Origin: Sphingomonas sp. S2-65
GTDB lineage: Bacteria > Pseudomonadota > Alphaproteobacteria > Sphingomonadales > Sphingomonadaceae
DNA: 64,000 bases
Direction of reading: 5' to 3'
Assembly: GCF_021513175.1 (NCBI RefSeq)
Contig: NZ_CP090953.1
Location: 2,662,501-2,726,500 of the forward strand
Shown here: positions 19,859-28,112 of the stretch, in pieces
Numbering within the stretch: position 1 is the first letter of the stretch
Layout of the letters: each line of letters starts with the position of its first letter
The notes under the pieces: generated by a model
What the model saw: only the letters and a program-made list of their open reading frames with translations
Told to the model about the DNA's origin: nothing
Database searches by the model: none
Translations under genes and position numbers: made by a program

Positions 19859-20064
19859 GCAGCCCGTCCTTGGAGAAGCGCCGAAGAAACAACGCGTTGG
19901 TGGTGGGAAAGACCCGAGAAAGATTCGCGGAGCCGCAACAATCGCTTGCCCACCGCCGATCCGGGCGGCGCCGAAGCGAATTGGCGGCGGTTCCATTCGA
20001 GCGGTGGACGCGGCGGCGAGCACGCCGTAGCACTGCAGAATACCGCCCCACGAGATGTCCCGCC

Positions 20065-22293
20065 ATGGCCGAGAAGACCGCTCCCGACCCCGCTTTCGAA
20101 GCGCTGCTGTCCTATATCCAGGAAAGCCGCGGCGTCGACTTCCGCGGCTATAAGCGCACCAGCCTGAAGCGGCGGATCAGCCTGCGGATGGAAGCAGTCG
20201 AGGTCGAGGATTTCGACGCCTATCGCGCGCAGCTGGAGGCGCAGCCGAGCGAATTCGAGGCGCTGCTCAACACGGTGCTGATCAACGTGACGTCGTTCTT
20301 TCGCGACGCCGAAGCATGGGAAGTGCTGCGCGAGCAGGTGATCCCGGCGATCATCGCCGAGGCCGACGAGCGCGGCATCCGCATCTGGAGCGTGGGCTGC
20401 GCATCGGGAGAAGAGCCGTTCTCGATCGCGATGCTGATGGCCGAGGCGATGGGCGTCAGCGAGTTCTGCAACCGCGTGAAGATCTATGCCACCGACCTGG
20501 ACGAGGAGGCGCTGAAGATCGCGCGCGCGGCGACCTATAGCCCGCGCGAAGTGGAGAATGTGCCGCCGGCGCTGCTCGAGAAATATTTCGAGCGGACGAA
20601 GAACCATTATGTGTTCGAGCGCGAGCTGCGGAAGTCGGTGATCTTCGGCAAGCACAACATTGTCCATGACGCGCCGATCTCGCGGATCAACCTGCTCACC
20701 TGCCGCAACCTGCTGATCTATCTGGAGGCCGAGACGCAGAACGTGGTGCTGCCGCGGCTGCATTACGCGATCGACACCAAGGGGTATCTGTTCCTGGGCA
20801 AGGCCGAGACCCAGCTGGCGCGGTCGCCGCTGTTCCGCCCGGTCGAGACCAAGCACCGCATCTTCGCCAAGGTGCCGCAGGAATGGCGGCGGCCGCCGAC
20901 CGCGAGCTTCAGCACAAGCCGGCCGCGCAGCGAACCCTCGGCGGATCTCAAGATGCTGGAATCGGTGATCAACGAAGTCGGCACCGCGTTGCTGGTGATC
21001 GACGCCAATGGCGCGGTGGCGATCGCCAACACCCATGCGCGCCACCTGCTGGGCGTGGGCGAAGCCGATCTGGGGCGGCCGTTCCAGGACCTGCCGGTTT
21101 CCTATCGCCCGATCGAGCTGCGCGGGCCGATCGACGAGGTGTTCCGCCAGGGCCGCGCGGTCCGGCTGGAGGACCAGGAATATCGCCGCAGCCAGACCGA
21201 GCTGATGCGGCTGAACGTCGAATTGCGGCCGCTCCAGCGCTCCGACGCCAGCGTGTACGCGGTGCTGCTGACCTTTCAGGACCAGACGCGGATCGCGACG
21301 CTGCAGCGCGAGCTGGAGGCGGCGCAGGAGACGCTGGAGCACACGATCGAGGAGCTGCAATCGTCCAACGAGGAACTGGAGACCACCAATGAGGAGCTCC
21401 AGTCGACCAACGAGGAGCTGGAAACCACCAACGAGGAACTCCAGTCCACCAACGAGGAGCTGGAGACGCTGAACGAGGAAGCGCGCACCTCTTATGAGGA
21501 GATGGAGTCGGTAAACGAGGAGCTGCGCATCCGTGCCGACCAGGCGAGCAGCTATCGCCTGTACATGGACTCGGTGCTGCGCGCGATGAACGGCGGCGTC
21601 GTGGTGATGGACCGCCAGCACCGCATCAACAGCTGGAACCGGTGGAGCGAGAATACCTGGGGGCTGCCCGCCGAGGAAGTGATCGGCACGACGTTCGAGG
21701 CGCTCGACATCGGGCTGCCGGTGCGAGGGTTGCGCGAGGCGCTGGCGCGGGTGGAATCGGGCGAGGAGGAAGTATCCGAGGTGCTGCTGGAAGGCGTCGA
21801 CCGGCGCGGGCGGCGGATCGTGTGCCGGGTCCGGGTTGGCGGACTGCCGGCCGAGGAGGGCAATGGGCAGGGGCTGGTGCTGGTGTTCCAGGACGTCACC
21901 GAGGAACGGGTTTCGGAGGAATTCGCGCGCCATTTGGGGCGGCAGCTGAGCGGCGCGGGAGTCGAAACCTATCTGGTCGACCGCGTGACGCTGCGCTTCG
22001 TCCTGACCAATGAGGGCGGGCGCAACAAGCTGGGCTATACCGGCGAGCAACTGGCGCAGATCGCGCTGCCCGACGTGATCGCCGACGTGCCCGCGGGCGA
22101 TGTCCACAAGCTGGTCGCGCCACTGGCGGGAGGCGGCTCGGGCGAAGTCGAGCTTCGCTGCACGATGCGCGCGAGCGACGGGCGGGCCTTTCCCGCGACG
22201 GTGCGCATCCAGAGCTTTGGCGAGGGCTTGCAGCCGCTGCTGGCGGCGCTGGTCCACGAGCAGCCGGGCGAAGACGCGGACGGGGGGAAGTGA
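20065..22293 (+). CDS. CheR methyltransferase fused to coiled coil and PAS domains
   Basis: 742 aa from the ATG at 20065. Residues 1-75 are the CheR N-terminal helical domain (YIQESRGVDFRGYKRTSLKR); 80-275 are the SAM-binding domain (IWSVGCASGEEPFSIAML, INLLTCRNLLIYL). After a PAS domain (about 300-405) comes a heptad-like coiled coil built of near-identical SNEELE/TNEELQ units (about 430-490), then a second PAS (about 500-610) and a shorter degenerate PAS-like end. The usual CheB part of CheB/CheR fusions is missing here but is encoded as a separate gene downstream on the other strand. Probably modifies a signalling protein other than a classical chemoreceptor; partner unknown. Confidence 0.85.
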   Translation: MAEKTAPDPAFEALLSYIQESRGVDFRGYKRTSLKRRISLRMEAVEVEDFDAYRAQLEAQPSEFEALLNTVLINVTSFFRDAEAWEVLREQVIPAIIAEADERGIRIWSVGCASGEEPFSIAMLMAEAMGVSEFCNRVKIYATDLDEEALKIARAATYSPREVENVPPALLEKYFERTKNHYVFERELRKSVIFGKHNIVHDAPISRINLLTCRNLLIYLEAETQNVVLPRLHYAIDTKGYLFLGKAETQLARSPLFRPVETKHRIFAKVPQEWRRPPTASFSTSRPRSEPSADLKMLESVINEVGTALLVIDANGAVAIANTHARHLLGVGEADLGRPFQDLPVSYRPIELRGPIDEVFRQGRAVRLEDQEYRRSQTELMRLNVELRPLQRSDASVYAVLLTFQDQTRIATLQRELEAAQETLEHTIEELQSSNEELETTNEELQSTNEELETTNEELQSTNEELETLNEEARTSYEEMESVNEELRIRADQASSYRLYMDSVLRAMNGGVVVMDRQHRINSWNRWSENTWGLPAEEVIGTTFEALDIGLPVRGLREALARVESGEEEVSEVLLEGVDRRGRRIVCRVRVGGLPAEEGNGQGLVLVFQDVTEERVSEEFARHLGRQLSGAGVETYLVDRVTLRFVLTNEGGRNKLGYTGEQLAQIALPDVIADVPAGDVHKLVAPLAGGGSGEVELRCTMRASDGRAFPATVRIQSFGEGLQPLLAALVHEQPGEDADGGK
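21350..21480 (+). repeat. in-gene tandem repeat coding the coiled coil
   Basis: About 130 bases made of imperfect 21-base units (of the type aacgaggagctggagaccac) coding alternating SNEELE-TT, TNEELQ-ST steps. The repeat gives the long coiled coil between the PAS domains and is a place where unit number could change by slippage or recombination. Confidence 0.7.
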
Positions 22294-22376
22294 ACGCGGC
22301 GCGAACGGCGCCCTAATGCGCGGTTAACCCTGATGGGGGTATCAGCAGAATTTCATGGTGAAAGTCGAATAGTGTC

Positions 22377-22604
22377 ATGTCCAGCGATGCCAGGGAATTA
22401 CTGCAATGGGTGGCCGAGCAGATGCCGGCCCTGAAGGCGCGCGTCGCCGACACCCACAAGCTGGTCGAACGCGCGCAGGAGAATGCGGCGCAGGACCATG
22501 CGCCGGAAGAAGCGAGCGAGGCGCGGCGCCTGAGGCTCAGGCGTCGCTTTCGGCTTCGGCCCCGCTCTTGCGCAGATTGGTCATCGCTTCCTCGAGCACT
22601 TTGA
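22377..22604 (+). CDS. possible small protein next to cheB
   Basis: 75 aa. The first 50 residues form a plausible amphipathic helix (ARELLQWVAEQMPALKARVA, then DTHKLVERAQENAAQ), but the last 20 residues are Arg-rich and lie antisense to the end of cheB. No good ribosome site is seen. It fills the gap between the CheR fusion and CheB. Could be a genuine short gene or chance; I lean slightly to real because of the helical pattern. Confidence 0.35.
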   Translation: MSSDARELLQWVAEQMPALKARVADTHKLVERAQENAAQDHAPEEASEARRLRLRRRFRLRPRSCADWSSLPRAL

Positions 22605-23550
22605 CGAACTGTTCGGCTTCCTGCGAAGCGGTTTCCCAGCGTTTCTCGGCATGCGCGAGACCGCGCGTCTTGGCGCTGTCGCCCATCTGACCGAACAGGC
22701 GGATGCGGTCGCGATGGGTGCGCACCGCGACGCCGAGTGCGCGTTCGAGTTCCTCGTTCTGCGCCACCGACAGCCCCAGGGGCGTGAAGGCGTGGCCGAC
22801 CTGGCAGCGGAAGCGCAGTTCGTCCTGCACCACGATCTGATTGAGCACGCCGCCGCAGTCCGGACAGGAGATGCGGCTGGGGCTGCCGGGGGTGATGATC
22901 TCTGTCTCGGCCACGGCGAACTCCTGCGCTGCGATGCGGTCCTCGATGTGGAATTCCTCGGGCAGGGGCGTGGAGGGCCCCGCCTCCTCGCGCACGAGCC
23001 GGCCGAGCAGCGCGCCCAGCTCGGCGAGCGGCAGCGCGTGGTCGACATGGTCGCGCTGCAACGCGTTGCGCGGCATCGACGGCCATTCGGCGTCGTCGGG
23101 ATGCTGGACGATCGACGTGCCGCCGGCGGCCTTGATCGCGATCAGCCCCTCGGTCCCGTCGTCGAGCAGGCCGGTGAGGACCACGCCGATCACCCGCGCG
23201 CCATAATGCACCGCCGCCGAGCGGAACAGCGCGTTGACCGCCGGGCGGGTGCGGTTCTCATACGGGCCGCGGCGCATCAGGATGTGCCCGGGACGCAGCA
23301 GGATGTGCCGGTCGGGCACGCCGACATAGACGTGGCCGTGCTCGATCTCCTGCCCGTCGACCGGCGAGGTGACATGGAGCGGGCACACCCTGTCGAGCAG
23401 ATGGGCGAGCATGCTGCGCGCCGCCGGTGCGACATGCTGCGCGATGAACACCGCCGCGGGAAGATTGGCGGGAAGCGCCGCGCAGAGGCGCTGAAGCGCG
23501 TCCACGCCGCCGGCGGACGATCCGATCACGATGACGTTCTTATGCTGCAT
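22537..23550 (-). CDS. stand-alone CheB methylesterase with C-terminal CxxC motif
   Basis: 337 aa. Residues 1-190 are a CheB catalytic domain with the Ser-His-Asp triad visible: S11 (VIGSSAGGVDAL), H39 (FIAQHV) and D131 (TGLLDDGTEG). The N-terminal receiver of classical CheB is absent. The C-terminal part has CPDCGG and FRCQVGH, a zinc-ribbon-like pair, then helices. Stand-alone CheB with such a tail usually accompanies CheR-PAS fusions, and the partner gene lies 240 bases away, convergent. Divergent from the second HWE kinase. Confidence 0.9.
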   Translation of the reverse strand: MQHKNVIVIGSSAGGVDALQRLCAALPANLPAAVFIAQHVAPAARSMLAHLLDRVCPLHVTSPVDGQEIEHGHVYVGVPDRHILLRPGHILMRRGPYENRTRPAVNALFRSAAVHYGARVIGVVLTGLLDDGTEGLIAIKAAGGTSIVQHPDDAEWPSMPRNALQRDHVDHALPLAELGALLGRLVREEAGPSTPLPEEFHIEDRIAAQEFAVAETEIITPGSPSRISCPDCGGVLNQIVVQDELRFRCQVGHAFTPLGLSVAQNEELERALGVAVRTHRDRIRLFGQMGDSAKTRGLAHAEKRWETASQEAEQFVKVLEEAMTNLRKSGAEAESDA

Positions 23551-23667
23551 TCGGCACCTCTATTCACAGGTGTAACGAGCCATCTGTACTAAGGTGCACG
23601 ATCCGGCAAATAAATCGGCCCCCTTTTCTTGCGAACATGCGTTACCTTTGAAGAAACAGGGGACAGC

Positions 23668-25458
23668 ATGAGCCACGCAGGCGCCTCCAGTCGCGATCAG
23701 GGACCGCAATGGCTGCTTGACGAGAACGAGCAGCTGCGCACGTCGCTCGAGTCCGCATTGGACGAAAATTCCCGGCAAGCCGAGGAAATCGAGCGGCTGA
23801 TGCGCACCATGACCGTGCTGTCGAGCGAGCTCCGCACCGGGCGCGCGGTGCAGGCGAGCGCCGAGCGCCAGGCGGCGGGCGCGATGATGGCCGGCGAGCG
23901 GCAGAGCGAGACCGAGGAAGAGCTGCGCGTCGCGCTGGAAGAACTGCAGGTGCTGACCGAGGAACTGGAGGTCGCGAACAGCGGACTGCATCGGATCAAC
24001 CGCGGGCTGGATGCGCGGGTGGAGGAGCGGACTCGGCGGATTACCGAAGTGAACGCGGTGCTGCGCACCACCGAAGCATCGTTCCGCACGATCGCCGACC
24101 TGGTCCCCGACCTGTTGTGGCGCACCGACGCGCGCGGGCGGGCAACGTGGTTCAACGAGCGCTGGGCGCATCATACCGGCCAGCGCGGCGACGAGCCGCT
24201 CGACCTGGGCTGGTTGCAGGCGGTGCACCCCGACGACCGGGTGGGCGCCAAGGCGGAGTGGGAGCGCGCGGTCGCCGGCGGCGGCAGTTTCCAGCGCGAA
24301 TTCCGGATCAAGGGTGCCGACGCGCGCTATCGCTGGTTCCTGATCCGCGCCGAGGCGATGCGCGACGGTGGCCGCATCGTGAACTGGTTCGTCGCGGGCA
24401 CCGACATCGACGACCAGCGCACCGCGCTGGAAGCGCTGCAGCAGAGCGAATTGCGCTTCCGCACGCTGGTGGAAGGGATGCCGCAATTGGTGTGGCGCGC
24501 GGTGGATGGCGGGCATTGGACATGGTCCAGCCTCCAATGGACCGCCTATACCGGGCAGAGCGAAGCCGACAGCCATGGCATGGGCTGGCTGGCGATGTTC
24601 CACCCCGACGACCGCGGCAAGGCGCTCGCCGCCTGGGGCTGTGCTGCCAGCAGGGGCTCGCTGGAGCTGGAAGGGCGGATCCATCACGCGCTGGATGCGC
24701 GCTACCGCCACTTCCGGACCCGCGCGCTGCCGGTGCAGAAGGTTGAAGGGCAGCCGACCGAATGGATCGGCACTTCCACCGACGTCGACGACATCCTGCA
24801 GCTCCAGCATCAGCAGGACGTGCTGGTGACCGAATTGCAGCATCGCACCCGCAACCTGATGGCAGTGGTGCAGGCAGTTACGCTGCGCACGCTGAAGGGC
24901 AGTGCGACGCTGGCGGACTTCCGCGCGTGCATCGACGACCGGCTCCAAGCGCTGGCGCGGGTGCAGAGCCTGTTGTCGCAGCGCGACGGCGGGCTGAAGG
25001 TGACGTTCGACACGCTGCTGCGGCAGGAATTGTCGGCGCATGTCGACCTGGACGGCGACGGCAAGGCCGAGCATGTGACGATCCGCGGGCCGGCGGGCGT
25101 GCCGCTGCGTTCCACGATCGTCCAGACGCTGGCGCTGGCGCTGCACGAACTGGCGACCAACGCGGTCAAATATGGCGCGCTGTCGGCGCCCGACGGGCAT
25201 CTGAACGTCGAATGGAATGTGCGCGAAGAGGCCGATGCGCGGAAGCTATGGGTCGATTGGCGCGAATCCGGCGTGGCCGACATGCCGGCGCCGGGATCGA
25301 AGCCGCGCGGCGGCGGCTATGGCCGCGAACTGATCGAGCGGGCGCTGCCCTATCAACTGGGCGCGCGGACCAGCTATGCATTCGAACCGGACGGCGTGCA
25401 TTGCACGATCGAAGTGACGGTTCCCGAAGAGAGCGAGTGGAGAAAAACCGATGGCTGA
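23668..25458 (+). CDS. coiled-coil/PAS-PAS HWE-family histidine kinase
   Basis: 596 aa, ATG at 23668 with AGGGGA upstream. Residues 10-130 are coiled coil (EELRVALEELQVLTEELEVA), followed by two PAS domains (about 140-265 and 270-395), each ending in the usual PAC-like strand with DV/DI-DD. The HWE core has the acceptor His in TELQHRTRNLMAVVQ, the N box HELATNAVKYGAL and the W-E pair in VDWRESG. Cytoplasmic, no membrane segment. The next gene, a receiver, overlaps it by eight bases, so they form a cognate pair. Divergent from cheB across 117 bases. Confidence 0.9.
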   Translation: MSHAGASSRDQGPQWLLDENEQLRTSLESALDENSRQAEEIERLMRTMTVLSSELRTGRAVQASAERQAAGAMMAGERQSETEEELRVALEELQVLTEELEVANSGLHRINRGLDARVEERTRRITEVNAVLRTTEASFRTIADLVPDLLWRTDARGRATWFNERWAHHTGQRGDEPLDLGWLQAVHPDDRVGAKAEWERAVAGGGSFQREFRIKGADARYRWFLIRAEAMRDGGRIVNWFVAGTDIDDQRTALEALQQSELRFRTLVEGMPQLVWRAVDGGHWTWSSLQWTAYTGQSEADSHGMGWLAMFHPDDRGKALAAWGCAASRGSLELEGRIHHALDARYRHFRTRALPVQKVEGQPTEWIGTSTDVDDILQLQHQQDVLVTELQHRTRNLMAVVQAVTLRTLKGSATLADFRACIDDRLQALARVQSLLSQRDGGLKVTFDTLLRQELSAHVDLDGDGKAEHVTIRGPAGVPLRSTIVQTLALALHELATNAVKYGALSAPDGHLNVEWNVREEADARKLWVDWRESGVADMPAPGSKPRGGGYGRELIERALPYQLGARTSYAFEPDGVHCTIEVTVPEESEWRKTDG

Positions 25459-25834
25459 ACCGGCGCTCGAAGGGATGCGGATCCTGGTGGTGGAAGACGA
25501 ATATCTGTTGGCCGACGATCTGCGCGACGCGCTGACCGAGGCGGGAGCCGTGGTGCTGGGGCCGGTGCCGAGCGTCGGCGAGGCGCAGGCGTTGATCGCC
25601 GGCGAGGCGCTGATCGACGCGGCGGTGCTCGACATCAACCTGCGCGGCGAGATGGTGTTTCCGGTCGCCGACACGCTGCGCGCGCGGGGCGTGCCGTTCG
25701 CCTTCGCCACCGGCTACGATCAATGGGCGCTGCCCGAGCGCTTCACCGGCGCGCCGCGGGTGGAGAAGCCGCTGAAGGGCGCCAAGGTGATGTCGCTGCT
25801 GGGGCCGCTGCTGGAGCCTTCCGCGGTCGGGTGA
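25451..25834 (+). CDS. single-domain response regulator paired with HWE kinase
   Basis: 127 aa receiver domain. The acidic pair is E15/D16 (LVVEDEYLLADDL), the phospho-acceptor is D61 (AAVLDINLRGE) and the Lys is in RVEKPLKG; the Thr is in FATGYD. The divergent wording (LDINLRGE instead of LDxxMP) is usual for receivers paired with HWE kinases. Starts inside the end of the kinase gene (eight-base overlap), so the two are translationally coupled. No output domain. Confidence 0.9.
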   Translation: MAEPALEGMRILVVEDEYLLADDLRDALTEAGAVVLGPVPSVGEAQALIAGEALIDAAVLDINLRGEMVFPVADTLRARGVPFAFATGYDQWALPERFTGAPRVEKPLKGAKVMSLLGPLLEPSAVG

Positions 25835-26111
25835 GGGTTGGGCGTGCCTGTCGGATGTGCTCGGGTCGTTTTCGAAGATCTTTGTTTCACGCGAAGGCGC
25901 GAAGTCCGCGAAGGTAGAAGGTCGGGATCACGCGGAGGCGCGGAGGCGCGGAGGTGCTTGGCTCGCTGCTTCGTCGGGAGACTATCGCCAACCACTCCGC
26001 TTGCCTGCGGTATATCGCTGCCGCTGACGCGGCGGCTGCACTCCTCCGCGCCTTCGCGCCTTCGCGTGAACCACTCTCTTCTTCTGAGCTAACCAAATAG
26101 GCTAAATAGGC
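25835..26111. other. gene-free region with repeats, between signalling block and GTA cluster
   Basis: No ORF with a credible start is seen here. It holds a 19-base inverted repeat pair about 150 bases apart, a three-fold 8-base tandem repeat and a direct repeat (AAATAGGCT twice, about 26094-26111) just before the GTA promoter. More AT-rich at its right end. Confidence 0.6.
25886..26070. repeat. REP-like element with 19-base terminal inverted repeats
   Basis: TTCACGCGAAGGCGCGAAG (25886-25904) is repeated exactly as the reverse complement at 26052-26070. Inside lies a tandem CGCGGAGG repeat (three units, 25931-25954). No transposase gene. The layout resembles small non-autonomous REP/BIME-type elements common in proteobacteria; the family assignment is inference. 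Confidence 0.65.
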
Positions 26112-26140
26112 TTGACATCGTCACGCTCTTCAGGTACATA
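26112..26140 (+). promoter_or_regulatory. sigma70-like promoter in front of the GTA cluster
   Basis: TTGACA (26112-26117) and TACATA (26135-26140) with an exact 17-base spacer. It lies about 95 bases before the first GTA gene in an AT-richer stretch and is the best promoter-like match seen in the window. Expression in only a subset of cells, as known for GTAs, would need an added regulator; the AAATAGGCT direct repeat just upstream is a possible binding site. Confidence 0.55.
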
Positions 26141-26236
26141 ACAGGAACGCTGAAGAATTGCGAGTCGGGCCGGGTGGCTTGAACGGGGTCGGAGCACCGG
26201 GGGGTGTTGCGGCCCTTTTGCTTGGGGGATGGAGCG

Positions 26237-26776
26237 ATGGGGGAGCAGGTCGCCACTCGGCGCAAGGGTGGGGGCGCGCAGGTGCGTGCCGAGAAGGGCG
26301 GCTGGACCAAGGCCAGGCGCGAGGCGTTCCTGGCCGAGCTGGCGCGGACCGCCAATGTGCGGGCGTCGGCGGCGTCGGTCGGGCTGACCTTCCAGAGCGC
26401 CTATGCGCTGCGGCAGCGCGATCCGGTTTTCGCCGACGCCTGGATACGCTCGGTCTGCGTGGCGTATGAAACGGTGGAGATGTTGCTGCTGGAGCGCAGC
26501 ATCGTCGGGCTCGGCGGCGAGGCGGCGGCGCCGGGGGACGCCAGCCATTTGGAGAAGCTGAGCGAGCGCGGCATGCTGGCGCTGCTGAACCAGCACCGCC
26601 AGACCGTGCGCGACTGCAAGGCGCGGGCGGAGACGCTGAGCGGGATCGAGATCCTGCGCAGCGAGCAGACCGCGCGCGAGCGGCTGGAAAAGAAGCTGCT
26701 GGAGATGGAGCGGCGGCTCAAGGCTAATCCCGAACCCGGCGCCGATGCGCGAACAGGGGACCAGCCACGTGGCTGA
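26237..26776 (+). CDS. GTA/phage small terminase-like protein (g1 position)
   Basis: 179 aa. Residues 15-75 look like a helix-turn-helix (WTKARREAFLAELARTANVRASAASVGL is split here by position: helix 17-32, turn, helix 36-50), the usual DNA-binding part of small terminases. The rest is helical and charged, ending in a likely coiled coil (TARERLEKKLLEMERRL). The ATG at 26237 has GGGGGA seven bases upstream. It overlaps the large terminase gene, as in RcGTA-type clusters, where the g1 product presents DNA to the motor. The name rests on position plus fold impression. Confidence 0.65.
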   Translation: MGEQVATRRKGGGAQVRAEKGGWTKARREAFLAELARTANVRASAASVGLTFQSAYALRQRDPVFADAWIRSVCVAYETVEMLLLERSIVGLGGEAAAPGDASHLEKLSERGMLALLNQHRQTVRDCKARAETLSGIEILRSEQTARERLEKKLLEMERRLKANPEPGADARTGDQPRG

Positions 26777-28082
26777 GAAGCCGGACAGCCGCTGGTCCGA
26801 GATCGAGCGCAAGTTCGCCAGTCCCGCCGGGCGCGAGAAGCTGTTGAAGATGAAGGAGCCGGACCTGAAACGGCTGGAGCGGCTGTGGACGCTATGGCGG
26901 CGACCCGACCAGCGCGAGCCGGAGGGCGATTGGCGAACCTGGCTGGTGATGGCCGGGCGCGGCTTCGGCAAGACGCGGATGGGCGCGGAATGGGTGCGCG
27001 CGGCGGCCGAAAGCAAGCCGGGCCTGCAGATCGCTTTGGTCGGCGCGACCGACAACGAAGTGCGCCGGGTGATGGTGGAAGGGCCGAGCGGGTTGCTGGC
27101 GATCGCCAGCGACGTGATGCGGCCGAAATGGGAACCCTCGGTCGGCAAGCTGACCTGGCCGGGGGGCGCCGAGGCCTTTGTCTATTCGGCGAACGAGCCC
27201 GAGCGGCTGCGCGGGCCGCAGCATCACATCGCCTGGGCCGACGAGATCGCCAAATGGCCCTATCCGCTGGAGAGCTGGGACAATCTGATGATGACGCTGC
27301 GCGCCGGGGCGGCGCGCGTGGTGGCGACCACCACGCCGCGGCCGATCCGGCTGGTGCGCCGGCTGGTCGCCGACGACCGCGTCCGCAAGACCTATGGCCG
27401 GACGACGGGCAATTGCGCGCATCTGGCGGAGAACTTCCTGGAGGCGATGCGCGACGGCTATGCCGGCACCCGGCTGGGGCGGCAGGAGCTGGACGGCGAG
27501 CTGATCGAGGATGTGGAGGGGGCGCTGTGGACTCGCGACCTGATCGAGCGGCAGCGGGCGCGGCGGGCGCCCGAACTGGCGCGGGTGGTGGTGGGCGTCG
27601 ACCCGCCGGCTAGCGCGACTGGCGACGCGTGCGGGATCGTCGCGGCCGGGTTGGGGCGCGACGGCAACGGCTATGTGCTGGAGGATGCGAGCGTTTCGGG
27701 GCTGACCCCCGAAGGCTGGGCGCGGGCGGTGGCGGCGTGCGCGGCAAGGCACGGCGCGGACTGCGTGGTGGCGGAGGCCAACCAGGGCGGCGACATGGTG
27801 GTGAGCGTGCTGCTGAGCGCCGATGCCGGGCTGCCGGTGCGCAAGGCCTATGCCGCCAAGAACAAGTCGGCACGGGCCGAACCGATCTCGCTGAAATATG
27901 AACGCGGCCAGATATTCCATGTCGGCGCGTTCCCCGAGCTGGAGGACGAATTGTGCGGGATGCAGATGGGCGGCGGCTATCAGGGGCCGGGGCGCTCCCC
28001 CGACCGCGGCGACGCGCTGGTCTGGGCGCTGAGCGAGCTGACCACCGGGAAAGCGCGTGGCGCGCGGGTCACCTTTCTGTAA
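26769..28082 (+). CDS. terminase large subunit (DNA-packaging ATPase/nuclease)
   Basis: 437 aa from the GTG at 26769 (GGGGA upstream; ATG at 26745 is an alternative). The ATPase domain has Walker A LVMAGRGFGKTRMG and Walker B HIAWADEIAKW (Asp-Glu), followed by the coupling motif MMTLRAG...VVATTTPRP. The C-terminal RNase H-like nuclease starts with VVVGVDPPAS and ends near SPDRGDALVWAL, holding the acidic metal ligands. It packages DNA into proheads. In GTAs the same protein packages random host DNA. Gene order and size match RcGTA g2. Confidence 0.9.
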   Translation: MAEKPDSRWSEIERKFASPAGREKLLKMKEPDLKRLERLWTLWRRPDQREPEGDWRTWLVMAGRGFGKTRMGAEWVRAAAESKPGLQIALVGATDNEVRRVMVEGPSGLLAIASDVMRPKWEPSVGKLTWPGGAEAFVYSANEPERLRGPQHHIAWADEIAKWPYPLESWDNLMMTLRAGAARVVATTTPRPIRLVRRLVADDRVRKTYGRTTGNCAHLAENFLEAMRDGYAGTRLGRQELDGELIEDVEGALWTRDLIERQRARRAPELARVVVGVDPPASATGDACGIVAAGLGRDGNGYVLEDASVSGLTPEGWARAVAACAARHGADCVVAEANQGGDMVVSVLLSADAGLPVRKAYAAKNKSARAEPISLKYERGQIFHVGAFPELEDELCGMQMGGGYQGPGRSPDRGDALVWALSELTTGKARGARVTFL

Positions 28083-28112
28083 GTGGGGGCGACTTGCTCA
28101 GGAGTTCGACAA

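Noticed and set aside
19855..22257. An 800-codon minus-strand open frame opposite the CheR-PAS gene.
   Set aside because: Low-complexity His/Arg/Gln-rich translation; the opposite strand has clear CheR and PAS motifs.
25886..26070. Possible CRISPR or phage attachment-site array from the regular GC-rich repeats.
   Set aside because: Only an inverted pair and a short tandem repeat are present, with no repeat-spacer pattern and no cas or integrase genes.
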